From the NCBI RefSeq assembly GCF_027947595.1, contig NZ_CP116257.1, forward strand, positions 2,046,001-2,110,000: a DNA stretch of 64,000 nt, written 5' to 3'. Source of the stretch: Streptomyces lienomycini. GTDB taxonomy: Bacteria; Actinomycetota; Actinomycetes; Streptomycetales; Streptomycetaceae. Below the pieces are notes generated by a model that was not told the origin of the DNA, ran no database searches, and saw nothing but the letters and a program-made list of their open reading frames with translations. This document shows, piece after piece, positions 26,240 through 34,437 of the stretch. Every line of letters starts with the position of its first letter. Positions within the stretch are counted from its first letter, which is position 1. The translations under genes and the position numbers were made by a program.

Positions 26240-26887
26240 GTGACCAAGCCCGCCGCCCGTGAGCCGCAGCGGCGCAACGCGCGGTCCAACCGGGCGCGCA
26301 TCCTGGCCACGGCCCGCCGGGAGCTGGGGCGCAACCCGGACACCACCCTGGAGGAGCTGGCCCGGGCCGCCGGTGTCGTCCGGCGTACCCTCTTCGGCCA
26401 CTTCCCGGGGCGCGCGGCGCTGCTGGAAGCCCTCGCCGAGGAGGCGTCCGAGGTGCTGCGGGGCGCGATGGCCGACGCGGCGGAGGCGACCGAACCGGCC
26501 GACCGGGCGCTCGCGCACTTCACGCTGCTGATGTGGCCCGTGGGCGACCGCTACCGCATGCTGCTGGCGCTGGCCCGGCACGATCTGGGCGTGGAGCGTG
26601 TGGCCGAGATCCTGGCCCCGGCCCGCGCCGAGGTCACCGCCATCCTGGAGCGCGGCCAGCGGGACGGGGCCTTCCCCGCCCACCTGCCGCCCGCCGCGCT
26701 GAGCGCCGGACTCGAGGCGATGATCGTCGCCCTGCTGGAGCAGGTCAACGCCGGCGTCCTGGAGGACGACGGCACCCGGGCCGCCGTCGCCACGCTCATC
26801 GCCGCCGGCGTACCGCAGCGGCGGGCCCGCACCGTGGTCGAGGGCGTGGGCCCCACGGTGCCCGCGAAGCCCGTCCCGGCCGAGTAG
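26240..26887 (+). CDS. TetR-family transcriptional repressor
   Basis: A 215-residue regulator. The N-terminal helix-turn-helix covers residues about 15-60 (NRARILATARRELG, TTLEELARAAGVVRRTLFGHF), followed by an all-helical ligand and dimerisation domain. The GTG at 26240 is preceded by GAGG at good distance; an ATG 63 bases upstream is in frame but lacks a ribosome site and would add a Pro-rich tail. It is probably the local repressor of the MFS efflux gene 217 bp downstream, because two matching operator-like sites lie between them. The C-terminus ends inside the first unit of a tandem repeat. Confidence 0.92.
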   Translation: MTKPAAREPQRRNARSNRARILATARRELGRNPDTTLEELARAAGVVRRTLFGHFPGRAALLEALAEEASEVLRGAMADAAEATEPADRALAHFTLLMWPVGDRYRMLLALARHDLGVERVAEILAPARAEVTAILERGQRDGAFPAHLPPAALSAGLEAMIVALLEQVNAGVLEDDGTRAAVATLIAAGVPQRRARTVVEGVGPTVPAKPVPAE

Positions 26888-26964
26888 ACCCCGCGCCCCC
26901 TGCGGACCGAGCAGGCCCCGCGCCCCTCTCCGGTCCGAGTAGGTCCCGCGCCCCCTCCGAGCGG
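26881..26964. repeat. Three tandem 27-28-bp GC-rich repeats
   Basis: Units start at 26881, 26908 and 26936, each beginning CGAG(T/C)AG and containing CCCGCGCCCC. The stop codon of the TetR gene (TAG) lies inside unit 1. Units 2 and 3 are non-coding. The array may be a slippage product or influence the mRNA end. Confidence 0.75.
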
Positions 26965-27015
26965 TCTGCCGCGCGCCGGACCACGACACACGGCAGACAC
27001 ACGGCATCGTCGTAT

Positions 27016-27033
27016 TTGCACGCCCGTGTGCAA
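27016..27033. promoter_or_regulatory. Operator 1, TTGCACGCCCGTGTGCAA
   Basis: An inverted repeat with perfect 6-bp arms (TTGCAC/GTGCAA) around a 6-bp centre, the size of a TetR-family operator. It sits between the tetR-type gene and the MFS gene. Confidence 0.65.
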
Positions 27034-27044
27034 CAAACTACGCT
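27016..27044 (+). promoter_or_regulatory. Promoter of the MFS gene, -35 inside operator 1
   Basis: TTGCAC (27016-27021) and TACGCT (27039-27044) are spaced by 17 bp, a reasonable housekeeping-type promoter 61 bp before the ATG. The -35 hexamer is the left arm of operator 1, so a bound repressor would block polymerase. Confidence 0.6.
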
Positions 27045-27052
27045 GCCCGTGT

Positions 27053-27070
27053 CTGCACACCCATGGGCAA
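27053..27070. promoter_or_regulatory. Operator 2, CTGCACACCCATGGGCAA
   Basis: It matches operator 1 at 14 of 18 positions, in the same orientation, 37 bp downstream. It falls between the predicted -10 and the start codon, where a repressor would also block transcription. Confidence 0.6.
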
Positions 27071-27104
27071 TTAAGTCGCCCCAGCTCGTTTCCCGGGAGC
27101 CCCG

Positions 27105-28727
27105 ATGCCCCTACTGGCCACCACACCCGTCGAGAAGATGCCCGGGCCCTACGCCCGGCGCTGGTGGGCTCTCCTCGTCCTCTGCCTGAGCCTGCTGATC
27201 GTCGTCATGGCCAACACGTCCCTCATCGTGGCCGCCCCGGACATGACGGCCGACCTGGGGCTCAGCAGCAGCGACCTGCAGTGGGTCATCGACGGCTACA
27301 CCGTGCCGTACGCCGCGCTGATGCTGGTGCTCGGCGCGATCGGCGACAAGTACAGCCGCCGCGGCGCCCTGGTCACCGGTCTCGTGATCTTCGCGGGCGG
27401 TTCGGTCATGGGCAGCCTCGTGCACGAGACGGGGCTGGTCGTCGCGGCCCGGGCGATCATGGGCGTCGGCGCCGCGGTCGTCATGCCGGCCACGCTGTCC
27501 CTGCTGGTCGCGGTCTTCCCCAAGGGCGAGCGGGCCCGCGCCATCACGGCCTGGACCGCCACCTCCGGGCTCGCCATCGCGGTCGGGCCGCTGGTCGCCG
27601 GATGGCTCCTGGAGGACCACGCCTGGGGCTCGACCTTCCTGGTCAACGTCCCCATCGCGGTCGTCGCCGTCATCGGCGCGCTGATCCTCGTACCGCCGTC
27701 CAGGGCGGTCGGCACGGGCCGCATCGACTACGTCGGCGGTCTGCTCTCCATCGTCTCCGTCGGCAGCCTCGTCTACGCGACCATCGAGGGACCGCACTTC
27801 GGCTGGGGCGCCGGCCCCGTCGCCGCGGCCGTCGTCGCGGCGGTCGCGCTGGTGGGCTTCGTCGCCTGGGAGCTGCGTCACCCGCACCCCATGCTGGACG
27901 TGCGCCGGTTCCTGCTCCGCCCCTTCAGCGGCTCGATGCTGGCGGTGCTGTTCTTCTTCTTCGGCACCTACGGCGCCATCTACTACGCCACGCAGTTCCT
28001 GCAGTTCGTGCTCGGCTACGGCGCGCTGGAGACCGGCGTACGGCTGCTGCCGCTGGCCGGGGCCGTGTTCGTCGGCGCCGCGGTCACCGGGCGACTGACC
28101 CCGAGGCTCGGTGTGCGGGCCATGGTCGGCTCCGGCATGGCCATCGGCACCGTCGGGGTCTTCCTGCTGGTCCTCATCGACCAGGGCTCCACCTACGGCG
28201 ACTTCCTCGCCCCGATGCTGCTCCTCGGTCTCGCCATCGGACTCAGCGTCTCCCCGGCCACCGACACCATCATGGGCTCCTTCCCGGAGAGCGAACTCGG
28301 CGTCGGCGGCGGTGCCAACGACACCGCGCTGGAACTCGGCGGCTCGCTGGGCATCGCCGTCCTCGGGTCCCTCCTCGGTACCTCCTACCGGGACGAGCTG
28401 TCCGGCCTGGTGGGCGACCGGCTTCCGGCCGCCGCCCTGGACACCGCCCAGGACTCGGTCGGCGGCGGACTGGCCGTCGCCGAGCGGCTCGCCACCAACC
28501 CGGCCGCCGGACCGGAGCAGGCGCAGGCCCTCGCCGACGCCGTCAACCGGGCCTTCGCCCACGGCGTCTCGACGACCAGCCTCGTCGGCGGCGTCATCAT
28601 GGCCGCCGGAACGCTGATCGTCCTCGCCGTTTTGCCGGGCCGCGGGGCCCGCCGGGCCGCCGAGGAGACCGCGGCGGAGAGCCCGGCGCAGGAGCAGGAC
28701 GCCGAACTGAGCCGCTCCCGGGGCTGA
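27105..28727 (+). CDS. MFS drug-efflux transporter, DHA2 family (14 helices)
   Basis: A 540-residue proton-driven exporter. Signature motifs are present: LQWVIDGYTVPYAALMLVLG (helices 1-2), GDKYSRRGAL (motif A), and a motif C-like GLAIAVGPLVAGWLLE. The length and helix count suit the 14-helix DHA2 group that pumps antiseptics and antibiotics. GGGAG lies 5 bases before ATG. It is probably controlled by the TetR-type repressor upstream. It runs convergently with the cobalt transporter genes and ends 21 bp from them. Confidence 0.93.
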   Translation: MPLLATTPVEKMPGPYARRWWALLVLCLSLLIVVMANTSLIVAAPDMTADLGLSSSDLQWVIDGYTVPYAALMLVLGAIGDKYSRRGALVTGLVIFAGGSVMGSLVHETGLVVAARAIMGVGAAVVMPATLSLLVAVFPKGERARAITAWTATSGLAIAVGPLVAGWLLEDHAWGSTFLVNVPIAVVAVIGALILVPPSRAVGTGRIDYVGGLLSIVSVGSLVYATIEGPHFGWGAGPVAAAVVAAVALVGFVAWELRHPHPMLDVRRFLLRPFSGSMLAVLFFFFGTYGAIYYATQFLQFVLGYGALETGVRLLPLAGAVFVGAAVTGRLTPRLGVRAMVGSGMAIGTVGVFLLVLIDQGSTYGDFLAPMLLLGLAIGLSVSPATDTIMGSFPESELGVGGGANDTALELGGSLGIAVLGSLLGTSYRDELSGLVGDRLPAAALDTAQDSVGGGLAVAERLATNPAAGPEQAQALADAVNRAFAHGVSTTSLVGGVIMAAGTLIVLAVLPGRGARRAAEETAAESPAQEQDAELSRSRG

Positions 28728-28748
28728 ACCCCGGCCCCGGCGGCTCTG

Positions 28749-29618
28749 TCACTCCGCCAGCGCGGCCAGCTCCTCCGCCGTACGCGGGCCCGTCGCCGAG
28801 TCCGCCAACAGCCCCCGGGCCCGCAGCAGTCCGGCCGCCGCGATGCCCCAGGGCAGCCGCAGCCCGGCCTGCCGCAGCAGGTCGGTGCGGGCCAGCGTCG
28901 GGGCGGCCGGACCCGTGCGCACGCCGTCCGGGGTGAGCAGGGCGGCGTCGTCGGACCAGCGCAGGGCCAGGTCGACGTCGTGGGTGGCCATCACCACGGT
29001 GGTGCCGCCCGCGCGCAGCCGGCCGAGGGTGGCGAGCAGCCGCTCCTGACCGTCCGGATCCAGTCCCGCGGTCGGCTCGTCGAGGATCAGCACCCGGGGC
29101 CGCATCGCCACGGCCCCGGCGATCGCCGTCCGCTTGCGCTGCCCGTACGACAGCAGGTGGGTGGGCCGGTCGGCCAGCTCCGCGATGTCCAGCGCGGCGA
29201 GGGCCTCGCCGACCCGGGAGCGTACCTCCGCGTCGGACAGGCCCAGGTTGAGCGGCCCGAAGGACACGTCCTGGCCCACCGAGGCCGCGAAGAGCTGGTC
29301 GTCCGGGTCCTGCACCACCAACTGCACCGTGGTCCGCAACCGGGTCAGCCCCCCGCGGTCGTACACCACCGGCTCCCCGGCGAGCGTCAACGTCCCCGCG
29401 CGCGGCCTCAGTCCGCCGCTGAGCAGCCGCATCAGCGTCGTCTTGCCGCTGCCGTTGCGGCCGAGCAGCGCCAGCGCGCGCCCCTCCCGCACCGCGAAGT
29501 CCAGCCCCACCAGCACGTCCGGGCCCTCCTCGTACCCGAAGGACACGCCCCGCAGGGCGACCAGCGCCGCCCCGTCCGTCCCGGCGGTCCCGTCCGCCGC
29601 CCGCTCCGTCTCGCTCAC
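28749..29618 (-). CDS. cbiO: Cobalt ECF transporter ATPase CbiO
   Basis: A 289-residue ABC ATPase. Walker A is GRNGSGKTT, the Q-loop is QDPDDQLF (typical of ECF ATPases), the signature is LSYGQRKR and Walker B is RVLILDEPTAGLD, followed by a switch histidine in ATHDVD. It powers the CbiMNQ membrane complex that imports Co2+ for cobalamin synthesis. The GTG start overlaps the cbiQ stop (GTGA). It is the last gene of the riboswitch-controlled operon. Confidence 0.93.
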   Translation of the reverse strand: MSETERAADGTAGTDGAALVALRGVSFGYEEGPDVLVGLDFAVREGRALALLGRNGSGKTTLMRLLSGGLRPRAGTLTLAGEPVVYDRGGLTRLRTTVQLVVQDPDDQLFAASVGQDVSFGPLNLGLSDAEVRSRVGEALAALDIAELADRPTHLLSYGQRKRTAIAGAVAMRPRVLILDEPTAGLDPDGQERLLATLGRLRAGGTTVVMATHDVDLALRWSDDAALLTPDGVRTGPAAPTLARTDLLRQAGLRLPWGIAAAGLLRARGLLADSATGPRTAEELAALAE

Positions 29619-30364
29619 GACAGCGGTCCTTCCAGTACGAGGGTGAGGGCGGCCAGCGCCACCAGCAGCGCGACGCTCGCCGCCGTGAACGGCACCGAGA
29701 CCCGGGCCTCGGGCACCAGGACGCGCAGGGTGCCGTCGTAACCGCGCCCGGCGAGCCCCGACTGGAGCCGCGCCGCCCGGTCGAAGGCCCGCACGAAGGC
29801 GGTGGCGCCGAGCCCGCCGAGCGAACGCCAGGTGGCCGCCCGGGTGGTGTGCCCGAGCCGCGCGGCCTGCGCCTGACGGATCCGGTGCACGGAGTCCAGC
29901 AGCAGGAAACTCATCCGGTACGTCACCAGCGCCACGTCCACGACCGGCGCCGGCACCCCCGCCCTCGCCAGGCGGGGCAGCAGATCCGACATCGGCGTGG
30001 TGAACGCGAACAGCAGCACGCCCAGCGAGGCCGCCGAGGTGCGCAGCAGCAGCTCGGCCGCGCGCAGCGGGCCGCCCTCCGCCGCCCCCAGAAACCCGTC
30101 GGGGCCCCCGACCCGCACCAGCAGGGGCAACGCCCCCGTCACACAGAACCCCAGCGGCACCCGGTAGGCCCGCCACAGCCGGCGCCCGGGCACGCCCGCC
30201 GGGCCGAGCAGTACCGCGAGCGCCGCCACCAGCACCAGCGCCGCGCCCGGCCAGGGCGGCAGCGAGATCGCCAGCACGGTCAGGCCGAGACCGAGCACCG
30301 CCTTGTCCACGGGATGGCGGCGGCGCCACCGACTGCCGTGCGCCGCCGCGTCGATCGGCAGCAC
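29615..30364 (-). CDS. cbiQ: Cobalt ECF transporter transmembrane protein CbiQ
   Basis: A 249-residue membrane protein with about five helices. It carries the two Ala-Arg-Gly-type coupling motifs of ECF T components: AARLG (in QAQAARLGH) and LAGRGYDG near the end, which contact the ATPase grooves. The GTG start follows directly on the cbiN stop with no gap. It links the ATPase to the substrate-binding CbiM/CbiN unit. Confidence 0.9.
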   Translation of the reverse strand: MLPIDAAAHGSRWRRRHPVDKAVLGLGLTVLAISLPPWPGAALVLVAALAVLLGPAGVPGRRLWRAYRVPLGFCVTGALPLLVRVGGPDGFLGAAEGGPLRAAELLLRTSAASLGVLLFAFTTPMSDLLPRLARAGVPAPVVDVALVTYRMSFLLLDSVHRIRQAQAARLGHTTRAATWRSLGGLGATAFVRAFDRAARLQSGLAGRGYDGTLRVLVPEARVSVPFTAASVALLVALAALTLVLEGPLS

Positions 30365-30763
30365 TCAGTCCCCTTCGGGGGCGTCCCCCGGCACTGCCCC
30401 CGCCACTGCCCGGGTGGGCGCCGTGTCCGCCCCCGCATCGGCCAGAGCCGCCCCCGTCACCGCCCGCCGCTCGCCCTGCCGGCGGCCCCGGCGCAGGCCG
30501 AAGTAGTACGCCAGCACGCCCGCGCCGAGCGCCGCCTGCAGCGCGAACAGCGCCGACTCGACCTCCCCGGACGGCGGTTCGTACAGCGGCGAGAACCACG
30601 GCTCGTAGTCCGGTTCGATCTCCGTGATCGCGGTCTCCGCCTCGGCGTCGGCACCGGCGAACGGCTCCTCCTTGTGGTCGCCGAGCCCCAGCACCAGCGG
30701 CAGCACCGCCAGCGCGACCACGACGAGCAGCAGCAGGGCGTTGATCTTCGTACCGCGCTTCAC
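30365..30763 (-). CDS. cbiN: Cobalt ECF transporter accessory protein CbiN
   Basis: A 132-residue protein with two helices ([20 protein letters not shown] and [20 protein letters not shown]) flanking an extracytoplasmic loop that contains FAGADAEAE and [10 protein letters not shown], the pattern of CbiN. It assists metal loading into CbiM. The C-terminal Ala/Gly-rich tail is longer than usual for the family. The GTG start overlaps the cbiM stop (GTGA). Confidence 0.88.
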   Translation of the reverse strand: MKRGTKINALLLLVVVALAVLPLVLGLGDHKEEPFAGADAEAETAITEIEPDYEPWFSPLYEPPSGEVESALFALQAALGAGVLAYYFGLRRGRRQGERRAVTGAALADAGADTAPTRAVAGAVPGDAPEGD

Positions 30764-31452
30764 CGGGCCACCGCCCCGCGCTCGCCGGCCTTGGCCAACA
30801 GGACGCCCAACCGCGTCAGTTCGCCCTTGCTCGACTGCACGAGCAGCCGCATCACCACCACCGTCAGCAGGCCCTCGCTGACCGCGAGCGGGATCTGCGT
30901 GACGGCGAAGATCGACCCGAACTTGCCGAGCGCGCCCAGGAACCCGCTGCCCGGGTCCGGGAACGCCAGCGCCAGCTGCACGCTGGTGACGCAGTAGGTG
31001 GACAGGTCGGCGACGAACGCGCCGAAGAACACGGTGACCATCAGCGGCACCTCGTAGCGGCGCAGCAGCCGGTAGACGCCGTACCCCGCCCAGGGGCCGA
31101 CGATCGCCATCGAGAAGACGTTGGCGCCCAGCGTGGTCAGCCCGCCGTGTGCGAGCAGCAGCGCCTGGAAGAGCAGGGTGATGGTGCCCAGAACCGCCAT
31201 GATCGGCGGCCGGAAGAGGATGGCGCCCAGACCGGTGCCGGTCGGGTGCGAGCAACTCCCGGTGACGGACGGCAGTTTCAGGGCGGACAGGACGAACGTG
31301 AAGGCCCCGGAGGCGCCGAGGAGCAGCGTGCTCTCCGGGTGCTCCCTGACCTCACGGGTGAGTGACCGTACTCCGTGGACGACGAACGGCGCGGACGCGA
31401 CACCCCAGGCGATCGCGTGCGCCGGTGGCAGAAAGCCCTCGGCTATGTGCAT
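30760..31452 (-). CDS. cbiM: Cobalt ECF transporter substrate-specific protein CbiM
   Basis: A 230-residue membrane protein that begins [10 protein letters not shown]; the N-terminal Met-His-Ile motif provides the Co2+ ligands in CbiM proteins. It has about six helices, with [15 protein letters not shown] in the middle as in the family. It is the first gene of cbiMNQO and lies directly below a cobalamin riboswitch, so import is expected to stop when cobalamin is plentiful. Confidence 0.94.
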   Translation of the reverse strand: MHIAEGFLPPAHAIAWGVASAPFVVHGVRSLTREVREHPESTLLLGASGAFTFVLSALKLPSVTGSCSHPTGTGLGAILFRPPIMAVLGTITLLFQALLLAHGGLTTLGANVFSMAIVGPWAGYGVYRLLRRYEVPLMVTVFFGAFVADLSTYCVTSVQLALAFPDPGSGFLGALGKFGSIFAVTQIPLAVSEGLLTVVVMRLLVQSSKGELTRLGVLLAKAGERGAVAR

Positions 31453-31493
31453 GGCTCAGCAGACCCTCTCCAGCACCTCGTGGATGGACGACG

Positions 31494-31658
31494 CGCCTTG
31501 GCCGGTCTCCTGGCTTACGGGTACCACCGCCCGTGCTCCGCCTTCCCGGGTCGCAAGGACCCAGTGGCTGCCCCTGAGGGCCGGAGCCGGACTTCCCGAT
31601 TCACAGTGGCGAGGGCCGCACCGGCATCACACCGGTTTCCCGTTCACCAAGGCGTGGC
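31494..31658 (-). promoter_or_regulatory. Cobalamin (B12) riboswitch controlling cbiMNQO
   Basis: On the minus strand the conserved elements appear in the right order: GGTG near the 5' end followed by TGATGCCGGTGCGG, then CGCCACTGTGA, and finally AAGCCAGGAGACCGGCC, the B12 box, at about 31500-31516. The flanking CCTTGG and CCAAGG close the outer stem. The element ends about 45 bases before the cbiM start, so it probably controls access to the ribosome site. Confidence 0.93.
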
Positions 31659-31705
31659 GACAGTAGTGCGCGCACGGGGGCGGGCACAAGCGGGCCCCAC
31701 CGCGG

Positions 31706-32251
31706 TCAGCGGGAGCGGCCACGGTCGGTGCCCCGGACCACCATGTCGCGCATCCTGGTGGTCAGCGCCGTGGCGGCGGCCGTCAGGAAGACGAAGCTGT
31801 ACGTGATCTGCAGCACGGCCACGATCCTGGCGGCCTGCCCCCGCGGGGTGATGTCCCCGTAGCCGACCGTGGCGAGCGTGACCACGGTGAAGTACAGCGC
31901 GTCGACCCGGGTCCGCAGCCCGCTGAACTCGCCGGGCTGCTTGGCCAGGGCGTAGTAGGTGGCCGCGAAGACGTGCACGGACAGGACGATCAGCAGCGAG
32001 ATGACCACCCCGGGCCGGCTGTCCGGCCGGTCGAGGAGCACGTGGCGGATCTGCCGGAGCAGCAGCACGGCCACGCCCGTCAGCAGCGCGGCGAACAGCA
32101 CCCAGCTCAGCACGGGGCGCTGCGGGCCCAGTTGGTCGAGGGGGAGCAGGAAGTAGGCGGCGACCACCGCCACCGCGATCAGGCCGCGCACGAGCCAGGG
32201 CAGGACGGCATGCCGGTCGGCGCGGGGCCGTCCGGCCCGGCGTCCCCTCAC
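31706..32251 (-). CDS. Two-pore-domain-like potassium channel family protein
   Basis: A 181-residue membrane protein with four predicted helices and a re-entrant pore loop carrying the K+ selectivity filter TVGYGD between helices 3 and 4 (LYFTVVTLATVGYGDITPRG). No ligand-binding RCK domain follows. The GTG start overlaps the stop of the ClC gene (GTGA), so the two channels are translated together. It may clamp membrane potential. Confidence 0.9.
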   Translation of the reverse strand: MRGRRAGRPRADRHAVLPWLVRGLIAVAVVAAYFLLPLDQLGPQRPVLSWVLFAALLTGVAVLLLRQIRHVLLDRPDSRPGVVISLLIVLSVHVFAATYYALAKQPGEFSGLRTRVDALYFTVVTLATVGYGDITPRGQAARIVAVLQITYSFVFLTAAATALTTRMRDMVVRGTDRGRSR

Positions 32252-33594
32252 CGCCGCGCCCCCGGCGACGCGGCCCCGTCCGCCGCCGGATCCGTCCGCC
32301 GCACCACCTGGGAGACGACGAACGCGACCACCGACGCGGTGACGATCAGCGGCATCTGGTCGTGGGCGTCCCGCCCCATCAGCAGCACCGCCAGGACCGC
32401 GCTGGCCAGCGGCAGCCCCGTCACCGCCGCCGACGCGGCGGCGATGCCGAGGGCGAGGGCCGGGGTCGCGCCGAAACCGGGCAGCCCGGAGCAGGCCGTC
32501 GCCGTCGCCGCGCCCAGCAGGACGGCCGGGAAGATCGGGCCGCCGCGCAGGCTGCCCAGCGCGATGCCCCAGGCCAGCCCCTTGCACGCGACCAGCGCGA
32601 CCAGCGCCCCCACGGGCCAGGCGTGCGGGTGGGCGGCGAGCTGGGCGAGGGTGGCCTGGCCGGACAGCGCCGCCTCGGCGGGCGAACGGCCGGTGATCAG
32701 CGCGTACGCGGCCAGGCAGACGCCGACCGCGGTGGCGCAGACCACGGTGCGGGCGGCCGTGCGGCGCCGGGTCCAGGTGACGGTGCGCCGGCCCAGCGCG
32801 CGGGCCAGTGCGACCAGTACGGCGATCAGGGCCGCCGTGGGCAGTCCCCATAGGAAGTCGCCCACGTCCGGGTTGGCGTCCGGCGGCAGGTCGGGCAGGG
32901 CGAGCGCGCCGATCTTCAGGCCGGTCCACTGTCCGAAGCCGGTGAAGACCAGGGCGCCCGTGGCGCTGGCCAGCAGACAGGGCAGCAGCAGCGCGACCAG
33001 CCGGGCCCCGGCCAGCCCCGCCCCCTCCATCAGCAGGACCGCGGCCGCCACCGGTCCGCCGAGGATGGTGGAGATCGCGGCGGTGGACCCGGCCGTGGCG
33101 AGGATCGCGCTCGCCCGCTGGTCCCCGCCCGCGCCCGCCCGCCGCACCGCCAGCAGGGCGAGCCCGCTGCCGACGGCCATGAGCGGGGCCTCCGGGCCCA
33201 GCACCACGCCCAGCGGCAGCGTGGCCAGCGCGGCGAGTACCGCGCCGGGCAGCGCGCGGGGGCCGACGGGCGCACCGCCGAGGCCGTCGACCGGGAGGTG
33301 GCCGCCGCCGCCCGGCATCCGGGTCACGATCGGCGCCAGGACCAGCCCGGCGAGCACCAGCGCGGGCAGCGGCCACCACCAGGGCGGGGCGCCGTAACCG
33401 ACCGCCTCGGGCAGCGAGGTCCACACCCAGTGCTGCAGCTCGTGCTGGAGGCCGACGAAGAAGAAGCAGGCCAGCGCGATGGGAACGCCCAGCAGCACGC
33501 ACAGCAGCAACAGCCGCAGGTAGCCGGGGCTGAGCAGGGTCTGCCGCAGGGACTGCTCGGCCCGGGCCGGAACGGCGTTCGCCGGCGCGGTCAC
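32248..33594 (-). CDS. ClC family chloride channel/antiporter
   Basis: A 448-residue membrane protein with ten or more helices. GVVLGPEAPLMAVGSGL contains the gating glutamate (usual motif GxEGP), and GSLRGGPIFPAVLLG is the third family motif (GGxFxP). The first motif (usually GSGIP) is altered to GGGGHLPV. Family members move Cl- by conductance or exchange with protons. The GTG start follows a weak ribosome site. It is the first gene of a two-gene unit with the potassium channel. Confidence 0.9.
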   Translation of the reverse strand: MTAPANAVPARAEQSLRQTLLSPGYLRLLLLCVLLGVPIALACFFFVGLQHELQHWVWTSLPEAVGYGAPPWWWPLPALVLAGLVLAPIVTRMPGGGGHLPVDGLGGAPVGPRALPGAVLAALATLPLGVVLGPEAPLMAVGSGLALLAVRRAGAGGDQRASAILATAGSTAAISTILGGPVAAAVLLMEGAGLAGARLVALLLPCLLASATGALVFTGFGQWTGLKIGALALPDLPPDANPDVGDFLWGLPTAALIAVLVALARALGRRTVTWTRRRTAARTVVCATAVGVCLAAYALITGRSPAEAALSGQATLAQLAAHPHAWPVGALVALVACKGLAWGIALGSLRGGPIFPAVLLGAATATACSGLPGFGATPALALGIAAASAAVTGLPLASAVLAVLLMGRDAHDQMPLIVTASVVAFVVSQVVRRTDPAADGAASPGARR

Positions 33595-33879
33595 GGAACC
33601 CGCCCGCGCGGTTTCCGCCGGGGCAGCGGCCGACTCGTCACACGCCCTCCTTCGTCCGCCCCGCGGCCCGCCGCCGGTCGGCCGGTGGGCCCGCGGATGC
33701 CGTTTCAGTCAACGCGAGTCCCTGTGCGGGCGCACGCGCACGCCCGGGCGCGGTTCACCCGTCCGGCGGACCCGCGTGGCCGGGGGGCCCGGACACCCGC
33801 AGGCTCGGAACGACCTGTCGGCGCCGTCGGGGCCGGCGGGCCGCTACCCCGTACGGGGGATACAGAAAGGACTCCGCTC

Positions 33880-34347
33880 ATGAGCCAGCACGCCGAACCC
33901 TCTCCCGGCCGGCCGTCCCACGGCGGCGGCGACGCCTCCTGGGCCCAGCGCTCGGGCGACCGCACCAGTGGCTGGGTGACCGGCGGTGTCGTCTTCGCGG
34001 GCGTACTGCTGCTGCTGACCGGCGCCCTCGCCGTGCTGCAGGGCATCGCGGCCATCGCCGAGGACGACGTGTACGCCCGTGTCGGCACCTACATCTACGA
34101 GATGAGCCTCACCGGCTGGGGGATCGTCCACGTCGTCCTCGGCGCCCTCGTGTTCGTCACCGGGTACGGCCTGCTCAAGGACATGACCTGGGCCCGGATG
34201 GCGGGCATCGTCCTCGCCTCGCTGAGCCTGATCGCCCAGTTCCTGTTCCTGCCGTACTCGCCCGTCTGGTCCGTGATCATGATGGCGATCGACGTGTTCG
34301 TGATCTGGGCCCTGGCCAGCCGCCAGGACAGCTCGGCCCGCGCCTGA
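33880..34347 (+). CDS. Small four-helix membrane protein (DUF7144-like)
   Basis: A 155-residue protein. A hydrophilic N-terminus of about 30 residues precedes four membrane helices (WVTGGVVFAGVLLLLTGAL, GWGIVHVVLGALVFVTGYGL, ARMAGIVLASLSLIAQFLFL, WSVIMMAIDVFVIWALA). The sequence EDDVYARVGTYIYEMSLTGW between helices 1 and 2 is typical of a family common in actinomycetes whose function is unknown. A clear AAAGGA precedes ATG. It is divergent from the ClC gene across a 285-bp gap. Confidence 0.85.
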   Translation: MSQHAEPSPGRPSHGGGDASWAQRSGDRTSGWVTGGVVFAGVLLLLTGALAVLQGIAAIAEDDVYARVGTYIYEMSLTGWGIVHVVLGALVFVTGYGLLKDMTWARMAGIVLASLSLIAQFLFLPYSPVWSVIMMAIDVFVIWALASRQDSSARA

Positions 34348-34362
34348 GCCCACGGCGCCCCA

Positions 34363-34410
34363 CGCGCCGGAGCCGCCCCCGCGCCGAACGGCGGGGGCGG
34401 CTCCGGCGCG
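34363..34410. terminator. Bidirectional hairpin terminator
   Basis: A perfect 20-bp GC-rich stem (34363-34382 with 34391-34410) with an 8-base loop lies between the convergent membrane-protein and FAD oxidoreductase genes. Confidence 0.88.
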
Positions 34411-34437
34411 AAGGGGCGCGTCGGCAGCGTCAACGCG

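Noticed and set aside
31706..33502. A single large channel protein combining the K+ channel and ClC regions
   Set aside because: The long frame crosses the ClC gene out of frame; the GTGA overlap at 32248-32251 separates two genes.
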